From contig NZ_FOLS01000015.1 of the NCBI RefSeq assembly GCF_900112375.1, positions 84,766-148,765 on the forward strand: a stretch of DNA of 64,000 nucleotides, given 5' to 3'. Below the pieces are notes generated by a model. The model did not search any database and was not told the DNA's origin. It saw only the letters and a program-made list of their open reading frames with translations. Origin of the DNA: Pseudomonas citronellolis. Its GTDB lineage: Bacteria; Pseudomonadota; Gammaproteobacteria; Pseudomonadales; Pseudomonadaceae. Below, one piece after another: positions 1-8,490 of this stretch. Numbering within the stretch: position 1 is the first letter of the stretch; each line of letters opens with the position of its first letter. Made by a program: the position numbers and the translations under genes.

Positions 1-12
1 CGCCATGCCAAT

Positions 13-287
13 GTAGGAGCGCGCCCTGCGCGCGATTTCGCGGGCAGGGCCCGCTCCTACAGGTTGCCGGGTGGCACGGTATTTCTTCCCCGTAGGAGCG
101 GACCTTGTCCGCGATGGCCGGACATCCCGGCGCGTTTCGCGGATGAGATTCGCTCCTACGCCACCCCATCCATGCCATGCCAATGTAGGAGCGGGCAAGG
201 GTGCGCCGAGGCGATTTTCGTAGGAGCGAGCTTGCTCGCGAACAGACTCCGCTGCGGGGCTCATTCGCGAGCAAGCTCGCTCCTACG
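13..287. repeat. REP palindrome array (three REP types)
   Basis: Several copies of the Pseudomonas-type GTAGGAGC palindrome lie here. One variant with a GCGCGCC...GCGCGC stem is at 13-37 and its partner ends at 62. A GGACCTTGTCCGC variant starts at 92 and its partner ends near 159. An inverted pair of the GAGCTTGCTCGCG variant occupies 220-286. No gene is supported between position 1 and 332. The same three types recur together near 35.3 and 61.4 kb. Confidence 0.85.
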
Positions 288-332
288 AGAAGCCATGCTC
301 GCCTGCTACAACCGTTCGCGGTTGTACGCCGC

Positions 333-833
333 TCAGGCCCCGTCGTAGGCCCCGCGCAGCGCCGCGATATCCAGCTTCTTCATGCCCAGCAGCGCCTGCA
401 TCAGGCGTTGCGACGCCGCCGTCGCCGGGCCGGCTATCAAGTCCGCGAGCACGGCCGGCACTATCTGCCACGACAGGCCATACCTGTCCTTCAGCCAGCC
501 GCACTGCTGCGCCTCCACCGGGCCGCCGGCGGACAGGCGTTCCCAGTAGTGGTCGATCTCCTCCTGGCTGTCGCAATTCACCTGCAACGACAGCGCCTCG
601 CTGAACTTGAACAGCGGCCCGCCGTTGAGCGCGGTGAAGGCGACGCCGTCCAGCTCGAAGGCCACGGTCATCACCGAGCCCGGCGAGTGGCCGTGGATTT
701 CCTGGCCAGCCTCGCCGTAATGGCTGATGGCGCCGATGCGCGAGTTGGGGAAGATGGCCGTGTAGAAGGCCGCGGCCTGCTCCGCCTGGTCGTCGAACCA
801 CAGGCAGGGGGTGATGCGCTGGATGCGGGACAT
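333..833 (-). CDS. VOC-family protein, PhnB / 3-demethylubiquinone methyltransferase-like domain
   Basis: This 166-residue protein begins MSRIQRITPCLWFDDQAEQA and has the PhnB-type glyoxalase/VOC signature: a predicted catch phrase around FYTAIFPNS, an internal SVMTVAFELDG strand and a GLSWQIVP strand near residue 120. Members of this family are small metal-dependent or metal-lost enzymes of uncertain substrate; some are annotated as 3-demethylubiquinone-9 3-methyltransferase, but that name is historical and no methyltransferase motif is visible. It stands alone between a REP array and zapE. The start is the first in-frame ATG and gives the usual family length. The fold assignment is firm and the reaction unknown. 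Confidence 0.85.
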   Translation of the reverse strand: MSRIQRITPCLWFDDQAEQAAAFYTAIFPNSRIGAISHYGEAGQEIHGHSPGSVMTVAFELDGVAFTALNGGPLFKFSEALSLQVNCDSQEEIDHYWERLSAGGPVEAQQCGWLKDRYGLSWQIVPAVLADLIAGPATAASQRLMQALLGMKKLDIAALRGAYDGA

Positions 834-950
834 GGGCTGTCTCCTCGTCTGGGCGCGCGGCCACCTTGGCCGCGCCCTGTTCCTGGTCGTCCGGCGGGAC
901 GCGGAATCGACAAGTCTGGAACAGCTCCGACGAACGCGCCCGCGCGCCGC

Positions 951-2057
951 TCAGCGGCCGAAGCGGCTGGTCTGCATCTCGCGCAGGCGGCTCAGGGTGC
1001 GGCGGAAGGGGAACTCCAGGCCGCCCTGGGTGTACAGCGCCTCCAGCGCCACCTCGGCCTCCAGGTACAGCGGCACGCCACGGTCGTAGCATTCGTCGAC
1101 CAGGGCGATGAAGCGGCGCACGCCGTCGTCCCGGGCCGACAGCGCCGGCAATTGGCGGTCGCCAGCCACCACCCGCCGGGCGCCGTCCTCGGTGCCGCGG
1201 GCGATGCGCGCCTCGCGACGCTCGCCGCCCAGCTCGGGGATGTCGCCAAGCAGGATGGCGTGGAAGCGATCGCACAGGCCGATGAAGTCCTGGGCCGACC
1301 AGGGCCGCTCGCAGAGGTCGGCATAGCGGCACCAGAGCACCCCGCGGCCGTGGCGCACCACGGCCAGTTCGCGGTTGCCCAGCGCCAGCGGCGCCTCGCT
1401 GCCGCTGCCGGCCAGCGCGGCGAACACGTAGCCCAGGGCGCTGGGCACCTCGGCGCGGCACAGCCAGTAGCGCTGCACCGGCGCGCCCGGGTGCAGGCGG
1501 TGGTCCTGGCCGCCGTCGGTGGCCAGCACCTGCATGTGGCGCTCCAGGGCGGCGATGGCCGGGAGGAAGCGCTCGCGGTTGAAGCCGTCGGCGTACAGCC
1601 CATCGGGCGGCTGGTTGGAGGTGGCGACCACCACCACGCCCTGCTCGAACATGGCCTGCAGCAGGCCGCCCAGCAGCATGGCGTCGCCGATGTCGCTGAC
1701 GAAGAGTTCGTCGAAGCACAGCACCCGCACCTCGCCGGCCAGTTCGGCGGCCAGCGCCTGCAAAGGCGCGGCGGTGCCGGACAGCTGGAACAGGCGGCGG
1801 TGCACCCACTGCATGAAATGATGGAAATGCTGGCGCCGCGCGGGCACCCGCAGGCTGGCGTGGAAGCGGTCCAGCAGCCAGGTCTTGCCGCGCCCCACCG
1901 GGCCCCACAGGTACACGCCCGCTGGCCGCTCGCCACGGTGCAGGGCCGCCTGGCATTCCTCCAGGCGCTGTGCCGCGTGCCATTGCGCGGCATCCTCGAC
2001 GAACCCCCGCTCGCTCACAGCGAGGCGGTAGGCAGCCAATGGCGAAGACCGCTCCAC
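951..2057 (-). CDS. zapE: AFG1/ZapE-type ATPase
   Basis: This is a 368-residue AFG1-like P-loop ATPase. Residues 52-59 (GPVGRGKT) form the Walker A motif, VLCFDE near 112-117 is Walker B, and the family signature SNQPPDGLY followed by a conserved R-x-x-FLP segment is present. In E. coli, ZapE binds the Z-ring and promotes division under stress. In mitochondria the homologue (Afg1) helps clear misassembled membrane proteins. The gene sits 9 bp after yfiB on the same strand, so it may be read through from the yfiRNB operon. Whether it is the only zapE of this genome or a second paralogue cannot be judged from the window. Confidence 0.85.
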   Translation of the reverse strand: MERSSPLAAYRLAVSERGFVEDAAQWHAAQRLEECQAALHRGERPAGVYLWGPVGRGKTWLLDRFHASLRVPARRQHFHHFMQWVHRRLFQLSGTAAPLQALAAELAGEVRVLCFDELFVSDIGDAMLLGGLLQAMFEQGVVVVATSNQPPDGLYADGFNRERFLPAIAALERHMQVLATDGGQDHRLHPGAPVQRYWLCRAEVPSALGYVFAALAGSGSEAPLALGNRELAVVRHGRGVLWCRYADLCERPWSAQDFIGLCDRFHAILLGDIPELGGERREARIARGTEDGARRVVAGDRQLPALSARDDGVRRFIALVDECYDRGVPLYLEAEVALEALYTQGGLEFPFRRTLSRLREMQTSRFGR

Positions 2058-2066
2058 GGCGACTCC

Positions 2067-2570
2067 TTACTCGGCCGGGACGATGATGGAGACCCGGCGG
2101 TTCTCCATGCGCCCGGCGGCGCTACTGTTGTCCGCCACCGGGCGCTGCATGCCGCGGCCGATGACTTCGAGGTTGTCCCGGGGCATGCCGATGCCGGCCA
2201 GCACCTGGGCCACAGACTGTGCCCGGCGCACCGAGAGCTGCTGATTGTAACCCGCATCGCCGTAGGAATCGGTATGGCCTTCCAGGCGCAGCTTGTCGAT
2301 GCCCACCGCCAGCAACGCATGGCCGATGCGCTCGACCTCGCCGCGGCTGGACAGGTCGATGCTGTCGACGTTGTTGCCGAACAGCACCTTGCTCGACAGC
2401 CCCAGTTCCCAGCCCTCGTCGCCCAGCTGGAAGCCCTGCTGCTGGAGGGCCGCGACCTGCTCGGCGCTCAGCCCCTTCTGCGGCGCCGGCGGCGTCTGGC
2501 AGCCGGCCAGCAGCAGCGTCAGCAGCAGGCCGATGAACAGGCGGCTAGGTTTCAGGGGCTTGGCTATCAC
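2067..2570 (-). CDS. yfiB: YfiB, OmpA-like outer-membrane lipoprotein
   Basis: The 167-residue product starts with a lipoprotein signal ending in the lipobox LLAGC (Cys at about residue 24) and carries an OmpA-type peptidoglycan-binding domain, with the core EGHTDSYGDAGYNQQLSVRR and a closing NRRV motif. In P. aeruginosa, YfiB captures the periplasmic repressor YfiR at the outer membrane and so frees the cyclase YfiN. The start overlaps the end of yfiN by 26 bp, which fits translational coupling. Gene order yfiR-yfiN-yfiB and length match the known system, so the identification is strong. Confidence 0.92.
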   Translation of the reverse strand: MIAKPLKPSRLFIGLLLTLLLAGCQTPPAPQKGLSAEQVAALQQQGFQLGDEGWELGLSSKVLFGNNVDSIDLSSRGEVERIGHALLAVGIDKLRLEGHTDSYGDAGYNQQLSVRRAQSVAQVLAGIGMPRDNLEVIGRGMQRPVADNSSAAGRMENRRVSIIVPAE

Positions 2571-3852
2571 GGGCTATCTCCTTGTAGTCCTCGGTGTTGG
2601 AATCCGTGTCCTCGCCGGCCAGGCTGCGCATGCCCCGGCCGCGGCGCTTGGCCTGGTACATGGCGCCGTCGGCACGGTGCAGCAGCTCGGCCAGGGTGCG
2701 CCCGTGGCGCGGGTAGAGCGCCACGCCGACGCTCAGCGAGGTGCTGATGCTGCTGCCGTCCGGCAGGGCGATGGGCGCCGCCATGCTGGCCAGGATGTCG
2801 TCGGCGACGCGCAGCGCCGCGCGGCTGTCCGGCAGCGGCGCCAGCAGCACGGCGAATTCGTCGCCGCCCAGGCGCGCCACCAGGTCGCTGTCGCGCAGCT
2901 GGCCGCGGATGCGCTCGGCAATCGCTACCAGCACCCGGTCGCCGGCCGCATGGCCGAGTTCGTCGTTGATCGCCTTGAAGCGGTCGGAGTCGATGTACAG
3001 CACCGCTGCCTGTTCGCCGCGCTGGGCCAGTTCGCGCAGGGTGCGGCTCAGGCGGCCCTCGAAGAAGGCGCGGTTGGGCAGGTGGGTGAGGCTGTCGTGA
3101 TTGGCCTGGTGCGCCAGGGAGGCGTTCTCGCGCTCCAGGTGCTGCTGCCAGGCTTCCAGCTCGTCGAGCAGCGCGTTGAAGTCGCCGCCCAGCTCGTCCA
3201 GCTCGGCGATGCGCGCCGAGGGCACGCGCCGCGAGAACTGGCGGTCGCGGCGCACCGCGTGGGCCACCCGGGCCAGGCGGTCGAGCGGCGTGACAATGCG
3301 GCTGACCATGCGCCGCGACAGGTAGAAGGCGCCCAGGGCGGTCAGCAGCAGGCAACCGAGCATGCCGCCCAGGCCGGTGATCAGGAAGGTCAGCAGGCGC
3401 CCGCCGGAGCCGGTCAGGCGGATCTCGCCGATCTGCCGGCCATCGTGGACGATGGGCTGCACTTCCTCGTGGTTGAGCCACCAGCGCCCGACGAAATGCC
3501 GCAGCGCGCTCACCCCGTGGCCGCGCTCCCAGGTCGCCAGCAGGCGGCCCTGGGCGTCGTACACGGCGCAGCGGCGCACTTCCTCGGTGCTGGCCACCAG
3601 GCGCAGGGCCTCCTCGGCGGCGGCGCTGTCGTTGAACACCACCGCGGCCTCGACGGTGTAGGCCATCGAACGGCCGATCAGGTGCAGGTTGTGCTCGGCA
3701 TAGGCGCGCAGGGTGAGCAGGCCGACCACCGCCACCGCCAGCCCGGCCATGCACACCGAGGCCAGGGCCACCCCCAGGTGCGCGCGGTACAGCAGGCGGC
3801 CCAGCGACTTGCGCCGGGTGCTGCGGCGCTCGGTCAGGCGCGGCAGGTTCAT
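2545..3852 (-). CDS. yfiN: YfiN (TpbB), membrane diguanylate cyclase
   Basis: This 435-residue inner-membrane enzyme makes c-di-GMP from two GTP. A first membrane helix lies at about residues 30-52 and a periplasmic CHASE8-like sensor follows. A second helix at about 155-178 leads into a HAMP linker and a GGDEF domain. The active-site motif is RLGGDEF, with an RDSD allosteric I-site motif exactly five residues upstream of GGDEF. The length equals that of P. aeruginosa YfiN. Its ATG overlaps the yfiR stop by 4 bp (ATGA). In the known system YfiR binds the periplasmic side and keeps the cyclase off; release raises c-di-GMP and promotes Pel/Psl production and small-colony variants. Confidence 0.93.
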   Translation of the reverse strand: MNLPRLTERRSTRRKSLGRLLYRAHLGVALASVCMAGLAVAVVGLLTLRAYAEHNLHLIGRSMAYTVEAAVVFNDSAAAEEALRLVASTEEVRRCAVYDAQGRLLATWERGHGVSALRHFVGRWWLNHEEVQPIVHDGRQIGEIRLTGSGGRLLTFLITGLGGMLGCLLLTALGAFYLSRRMVSRIVTPLDRLARVAHAVRRDRQFSRRVPSARIAELDELGGDFNALLDELEAWQQHLERENASLAHQANHDSLTHLPNRAFFEGRLSRTLRELAQRGEQAAVLYIDSDRFKAINDELGHAAGDRVLVAIAERIRGQLRDSDLVARLGGDEFAVLLAPLPDSRAALRVADDILASMAAPIALPDGSSISTSLSVGVALYPRHGRTLAELLHRADGAMYQAKRRGRGMRSLAGEDTDSNTEDYKEIARDSQAPET

Positions 3853-4412
3853 GGCTGGCCCCTCCGCCGGCCGAGGTTGAGCACGTTGGGGTGCACCCGC
3901 ACGCCGCTGTGCGCCACCGAATCCAGGTTCACCGCGAAGGACGGCGGCGTGGCGCTGAAGTCCAGGCAGAACACGCTGCCGACGCTGCAGTCGGGGTCGT
4001 GCTCGCTGAGCGACAGCACCGGATGCCCGGCGACCCCGGCGAACGCGCGCCGGCGCTGCGCCTCATCCAGCAGGCCGAGGTAGAGCACGTTGCAGCGCTC
4101 GCCCAGGGCGGGGTCGTCCACCTGGGCGCGGCGCACCTCGACGCGGCGGCCGTTGGCCTGCAGCAGGCTGCCCCGGCGCAGCAGGGCCTCGGCGTATTCG
4201 CTTTCGCCCAGCACGCACAGCTCCAGTGTCTGCGGCTCCCGCGGCCAGCGCACGTAGCTGAGGATGCCCAGCAGCATGCCGCGCAGGGCCGCGCCGTCGC
4301 CGTCCGCGGCGCCGGAAGCCGCCAGGCACAGGGGCGCCGCCAGCACCCACAGGGTGAGTACCAGGGCACGCTGCAGCAGTGCGGGACGAAGGGCGGGAAA
4401 AACGAAGGACAC
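3849..4412 (-). CDS. yfiR: YfiR, periplasmic repressor of YfiN
   Basis: This is a DUF4154-type periplasmic protein. Four cysteines in the mature part (LELCVLG, GERCNVLY, and the pair in DPDCSVGSVFC) match the four cysteines of P. aeruginosa YfiR that form its redox-sensitive disulfides. The chosen GTG start at 4412 gives 187 residues with a plausible signal peptide ending near LCLAAS, matching the roughly 190-residue family length. An upstream ATG at 4517 would add 35 residues unlike a signal peptide. The ribosome-binding site before the GTG is weak, so the start is less certain than the gene. Confidence 0.88.
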   Translation of the reverse strand: MSFVFPALRPALLQRALVLTLWVLAAPLCLAASGAADGDGAALRGMLLGILSYVRWPREPQTLELCVLGESEYAEALLRRGSLLQANGRRVEVRRAQVDDPALGERCNVLYLGLLDEAQRRRAFAGVAGHPVLSLSEHDPDCSVGSVFCLDFSATPPSFAVNLDSVAHSGVRVHPNVLNLGRRRGQP

Positions 4413-4510
4413 GATGACGGCTCGGCGAGTACCAATACGGCGACAGCACGCGCGGCATCTTAATGGATTGCGGCAGGAATGTGACGTAGAGCTGACTTTT
4501 AGTTTGACCT

Positions 4511-4540
4511 GAAACAAGTTTCGTCAGTTTTATGACGTCA
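4511..4540. promoter_or_regulatory. palindromes in the yfiR / HD-protein divergent region
   Basis: The 275-bp gap between the divergent yfiR and HD-domain genes holds two small palindromes: GAAAC-AA-GTTTC at 4511-4522 and TGACGTCA at 4533-4540, the latter also pairing with CGTCA at 4522-4526. Their position suits an operator for either gene, but no regulator is assigned. Confidence 0.35.
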
Positions 4541-4687
4541 TTTTCAGCAGAGGCTTACCAAAGGTTGGCAGCGCGTCGGCTTCACTTGGCAGGATCCGAT
4601 CCTCTGCATCGATTGCTGCCAAGGCGGCGCGGGCTTCCAATGGGGGCACGGCAGCACAGCGCCGCAACCACTCACCAGGAGGCCGCC

Positions 4688-5329
4688 ATGACCCTCGACA
4701 TCCAAGGGGTGAAAGTCCCCGACAGCCAGCTCGCCTGCGAGATCACCGAACTGGTGCGCGACACCGCCACCCCGCTGCTGTTCCACCACTCCTCGCGGGT
4801 GTACTACTGGGGCGCGCTGGCCGGCGCGCGCCGGGGCCTGCAGTACGACGCCGAGCTGCTGTACGCCGGCGCCATGTTCCACGACATGGGCCTGCTGCCG
4901 CGCTACTGCAGCAAGTGCGAGCGCTTCGAGGTGGACGGCGCCGACTGCGCCGCCGAGTTCCTGCGCAGCCACGGCATCGCCGAGCGCGACGTGGAGACCG
5001 TGTGGACCGCCATCGCCCTGCACACCACGCCGGGCATCCCGCAGCACATGCGTGCGGAGATCGCCCTGGTCACCGCCGGGGTGGAGATGGACGTGCTGGG
5101 CATCGACTACGCCGAGTTCCCCGAAGCCGTGCGCGACGCCGTGGTGGCCGCCCACCCGCGCGGCGGCGACTTCAAGAACGACATCATCGAAGCCTTCTAC
5201 CAGGGCATCAAGGACAAGCCGCAGACCACCTTCGGCAACGTCAAGGCCGACGTCCTGGCGCTGAAGGACGCGCAGTTCGAACGCGCCGACTTCTGCCGGA
5301 TCATTCTCGACTCGGACTGGCCGAGCTGA
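4688..5329 (+). CDS. HD-domain phosphohydrolase-like protein
   Basis: This 213-residue protein has HD-superfamily metal ligands: a histidine in LFHHSSR (about 34), the HD pair in MFHDMG (65-66) and a histidine in ALHTTPG (112). The arrangement resembles the small HD family that includes cyanamide hydratase-like proteins rather than HD-GYP c-di-GMP phosphodiesterases, since no GYP motif is seen. The ATG at 4688 follows a clear AGGAGG ribosome-binding site. The longer frame from 4532 has no such site and starts with non-conserved sequence. It is divergent from yfiR. The substrate is unknown. Confidence 0.85.
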   Translation: MTLDIQGVKVPDSQLACEITELVRDTATPLLFHHSSRVYYWGALAGARRGLQYDAELLYAGAMFHDMGLLPRYCSKCERFEVDGADCAAEFLRSHGIAERDVETVWTAIALHTTPGIPQHMRAEIALVTAGVEMDVLGIDYAEFPEAVRDAVVAAHPRGGDFKNDIIEAFYQGIKDKPQTTFGNVKADVLALKDAQFERADFCRIILDSDWPS

Positions 5330-5346
5330 GGTTGCCCGCGGCCGGC

Positions 5347-6246
5347 TCAGAGGCCGGCCGCCTCCTCCACCAGGCCCTGCAGCCACTGCATGAACAGCCG
5401 CACCCGCGGCGGCTGGCGGCGGTGCGCGTAGAGCAGCGTCACCTCCAGCGGCGCCGGGCGCAGGTCCGGCAGCACCTCCACCAGACGGCCGTCGGCCAGG
5501 TAGTCGCGCAGGCCGTGGCGCGGCGCCTGGATGATGCCCAGCCCGCCCAGGCAGGCGCCCTCGTAGGCCTCGGCGTTGTTCACCGTCACGCTGCCGGCCA
5601 TCGGCAGGAAGTGCGTCCTGCCCTCGCGGCGGTATTCGAAGCCCGCCGGGCGTGTGCCCAGCACGGGGACGTAGTGCACCAGGCGATGCCCGGCCAGGTC
5701 GTCCAGGCTGCGTGGGATGCCGAAGGCCTGCAGGTAGGCCGGGCTTGCGCAGTTGAGCTGCTCGAAGCCGCCCAGCGGGCGCGCCACCAGCGAGGCGTCC
5801 GCGGCTCCGCCCACGCGCAGCACGCAGTCGAAGCCCTCGCGCACCAGGTCGACGCGGCGGTCGGTGCTGCTCACTTCCAGTTCCAGCTGCGGATGGCGGG
5901 CGGTGAATTCGCCCAGGCGCGGCATCACCACCTTGCGCGCCACTATGGTCGGCATGTCCACCCGCAGGCGCCCGGCGAGCACCTCGCCGTCGCGGCGGAA
6001 CAGCCCCTGCAGCTCGTCCATCTGCGCCAGCAGCTCCTTGCTACGCTCGTAGAACACCAGGCCGTCCTGGGTCGCCCGGACCTTGCGCGTGGTGCGCTGC
6101 AACAGGCGGGTGCCGAGCAGTTCCTCCAGCGCCTGGACCTGCTCGGAAACGCTGGAGCGCGGCAGCCCCAGCTGCTCGCCGGCCTGGGTGAAGCTGGAGA
6201 GTTCGGTGACGCGCACGAAGGTGCGCAACAGTTCGGGCTTGATCAT
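5347..6246 (-). CDS. LysR-family transcriptional regulator
   Basis: This is a typical 299-residue LysR regulator. The N-terminal winged helix-turn-helix covers about residues 1-60 (LRTFVRVTELSSFTQAGEQL) and is followed by a periplasmic-binding-like effector domain. The sequence is of the CrgA/DmlR type, with VSSTDRRVDLVREGFD in the effector domain. It is divergent from the short-chain dehydrogenase gene at 6369, with 122 bp between the two starts. This is the usual arrangement of a LysR gene and its target. The inducer is unknown. Confidence 0.92.
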   Translation of the reverse strand: MIKPELLRTFVRVTELSSFTQAGEQLGLPRSSVSEQVQALEELLGTRLLQRTTRKVRATQDGLVFYERSKELLAQMDELQGLFRRDGEVLAGRLRVDMPTIVARKVVMPRLGEFTARHPQLELEVSSTDRRVDLVREGFDCVLRVGGAADASLVARPLGGFEQLNCASPAYLQAFGIPRSLDDLAGHRLVHYVPVLGTRPAGFEYRREGRTHFLPMAGSVTVNNAEAYEGACLGGLGIIQAPRHGLRDYLADGRLVEVLPDLRPAPLEVTLLYAHRRQPPRVRLFMQWLQGLVEEAAGL

Positions 6247-6368
6247 GGGCGGCGGGGCCTGCGGATTGTTCGGCTATGACGAGCAGTATTTCCGATTCCG
6301 CCAGGTTTATCAGCAACCAGCAGGACAATAACCTTGTCCCCGAAGCCAACCCCCACAGGAGCCACGCC

Positions 6369-7127
6369 ATGTCCCGCAAGATCGCCCTCATCACCGGCGC
6401 CAGCCGCGGCCTGGGCCGCAACGCCGCGCTGCACCTGGCCGAAGCCGGCGTCGACATCATCGGTACCTACCGCAGCCAGGCCGACGAAGCCCGCATCGTC
6501 GCCGACGAGATCGAACAGCACGGTGCCCGGGTGCGGATGCTGCCCCTGGACGTCGCCGACAGCGCCAGCTTCTCCGACTTCGCCCAGCGCGTGGAAAGCG
6601 TGCTGAAGGAGCACTTCGGCCGCCCGCAGTTCGACTACCTGGTGAACAACGCCGGCATCGGCATCCACGCGGCCTTCGCCGAGACCACCGAGGCGCAGTT
6701 CGACCAGTTGCTGAACATCCAGCTCAAGGGCCCCTTCTTCCTCACCCAGAAGCTGCTGCCGCTGCTCGCCGATGGCGGGCGTATCCTCAACGTCTCCACC
6801 GGCCTCACCCGCTTCGCCCTGCCCGGCTATGCCGCCTACGCGGCCATGAAGGGGGCGATGGAGGTGCTGACCAGGTACCAGGCCAAGGAGCTGGGCGGGC
6901 GCGGCATCTCGGTGAATATCCTCGCCCCCGGCGCCATCGAGACCGATTTCGGCGGCGGCCTGGTGCGCGACAACGCCGAGGTCAACCGGCAGATCGCCGG
7001 CAACACCGCGCTGGGGCGTGTCGGCCTGCCGGATGACATCGGTGGCGCCGTGGTGGCGCTGCTGGCCGATAACAGCCGGTGGATCAATGGCCAGCGGGTG
7101 GAGGCCTCTGGCGGCATGTTCCTCTGA
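6369..7127 (+). CDS. SDR-family NAD(P)-dependent oxidoreductase
   Basis: This is a classical short-chain dehydrogenase of 252 residues. It shows the TGASRGLG dinucleotide-binding motif near residue 10, the NNAG motif, and a Y-x-x-x-K-like active site in AYAAMKGAMEV, where the tyrosine precedes AAMK. The ATG at 6369 follows CAGGAGCC and begins MSRKIALITGASRG; the longer frame from 6276 adds unrelated residues. A strong hairpin terminator follows. Probable regulation is by the divergent LysR protein. The substrate cannot be read from the sequence. Confidence 0.9.
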   Translation: MSRKIALITGASRGLGRNAALHLAEAGVDIIGTYRSQADEARIVADEIEQHGARVRMLPLDVADSASFSDFAQRVESVLKEHFGRPQFDYLVNNAGIGIHAAFAETTEAQFDQLLNIQLKGPFFLTQKLLPLLADGGRILNVSTGLTRFALPGYAAYAAMKGAMEVLTRYQAKELGGRGISVNILAPGAIETDFGGGLVRDNAEVNRQIAGNTALGRVGLPDDIGGAVVALLADNSRWINGQRVEASGGMFL

Positions 7128-7169
7128 GGGCCGGTCCACGCTCTGCTGCGTGTCGGCATAACTGCGTTA

Positions 7170-8068
7170 AAAGCAGGCGAGGAAGCGTAATGTTGTTCAC
7201 TTAAGAAAGAATGCCGTTTCTCTCCATGAGAGAAACGGCATTTTCATGTGGGATGGGGCTAGGGCTTCGATCTCTAACCCGTCATTCCCGCGAACGCGGG
7301 ACGCGGCTCCATCGCGAACAGCGCTTGCGCTGGCCCGAAGGGGAATAACCCAGCTGCCTTCTTGCTTGGTGTAACGCGCCGCACCGAGTGTTCGGAGATT
7401 TTTTGTTTCGCCCCCTCGGGCGAGTCCCTTTTGTCAAACGGTGGAAGGCCACCCCCGCAAAAAGGAACCAAAAAGGCTTGCCCCGCATACGGGCCCGATG
7501 GAGCCGGGCTACCCTCGCGAACTCCCCCGCCACGGAGGCCCGCCCCGAGGGTACGTCCCTGTAGCCCGCGGGGCTCTCGCGACATCCATGTCGCATGACC
7601 TCCTGAGCGCCGGTTTCGCTCGGCCTTCTGAAGGGGCGTTCCGGTGCGCGCGGAGGTTTCTCTGGAAGTCCAAGAGCAAACGCGCTTTTGCTTTTGCTCT
7701 TCGTAGGAGCGAGCTTGCTCGCGAACCTCTCGAACTGGCCGGCGACATCTGCGCCCGCGTTCAACTCCGCCCCCACACCTCTGCCAACCCTGGCTCCGCC
7801 CCCGCTTGAGAGGGGACCGTTCGGCATGAAGCGCAATCACGAAGCTCCCTGATTCCCCCCTGTCCAGCCAACCCCATCGCGGACGGAGTCCGCTCCTACG
7901 GTTCCAGGAAGCATGGGCGTAGGAGCGGACTTTGTCCGCGATCGGATTCACCGGCCCCACCGAACGCTCCGATGGCACGGCCAACGGCGTATAACCGCGA
8001 ACGGTTATACGCCCTACGCTCCCGCCTTCGCTGAACCATGAACAGCATTACGCTCCCTCGCCTGCTTT
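7170..8068. repeat. mosaic repeat segment bounded by 29-bp inverted repeats
   Basis: No gene is supported between 7128 and 8106. The segment is bounded by inverted repeats at 7170-7198 and 8040-8068 that match at 27 of 29 bases by eye. Inside are a core block (about 7358-7726), a block at 7767-7850 containing CCGTTCGGCATGAAGCGCAA, REP palindromes near 7704, 7870 and 7918, and the palindrome GTATAACCGCGAACGGTTATAC near 7989-8010. The core and other blocks recur at 45.7-46.4 kb in a different order. Open frames here are shadows of the repeat. Confidence 0.75.
7210..7246. terminator. hairpin terminator after the SDR gene
   Basis: A perfect 14-bp stem (7210-7223 with 7229-7242) with a 5-base loop ends in TTTTC on the plus strand. 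It lies 82 bp after the SDR stop codon, inside the left part of the repeat segment. Confidence 0.75.
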
Positions 8069-8106
8069 CGCTCGCGAGATCGTGACCAGCTTTCAGGCGG
8101 CACCGG

Positions 8107-8427
8107 CTACTTCAGCTGGCGCTGGGCGCAGATCTCCGGCAGGTCGGTGCGTCGCAGGTAGGTCTGCAGCGCCTCGCCGAACTCCAGGCGCTCGGCGATG
8201 TTCTGCGCCTGGAGGATCTGCAGGCATTCGCGGCTGAGGGTCATCAGCTCGCCGGTCTTCTGCGCCCAGACGAACTCGCAGGCCGGGACGATGCTGTCCT
8301 CGTCCACGTCGAGGCCGAAGGAGTCCTCGCTGAAACGCACCAGGTACTTGCCAGTCTTGCGGTTGAAGCCGACGAAGCCCTTCAGGCGATCGGCGGCGGC
8401 GCAGATGTCGGCGGATGTCAGGGCCAT
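8107..8427 (-). CDS. conserved-looking hypothetical protein, 106 aa
   Basis: A small soluble acidic protein beginning MALTSADICAAADRLKGFVG. No enzyme motif or membrane segment is visible. The sequence has ordinary protein composition with alternating hydrophobic positions, and the start at 8427 follows a strong GGAGGAAAG ribosome-binding site. An upstream ATG at 8442 would only add five residues and lacks such a site. It precedes nothing obvious and follows the hydroxylase gene on the same strand with a 63-bp gap, so it could be cotranscribed with it. I do not recognise its family. Confidence 0.75.
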   Translation of the reverse strand: MALTSADICAAADRLKGFVGFNRKTGKYLVRFSEDSFGLDVDEDSIVPACEFVWAQKTGELMTLSRECLQILQAQNIAERLEFGEALQTYLRRTDLPEICAQRQLK

Positions 8428-8490
8428 GGTCTTTCCTCCCATTCTTTCTCGGATCGCGGCCCGCGCCCTCCCCCGGGCCAGGCCGGTGTG

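Noticed and set aside
13..287. CRISPR array
   Set aside because: The repeats are palindromes of the REP type with irregular spacing, and no cas genes occur.
4688..5329. HD-GYP c-di-GMP phosphodiesterase
   Set aside because: The HD pair is present but no GYP motif was seen, and the length and ligand pattern fit other small HD proteins.
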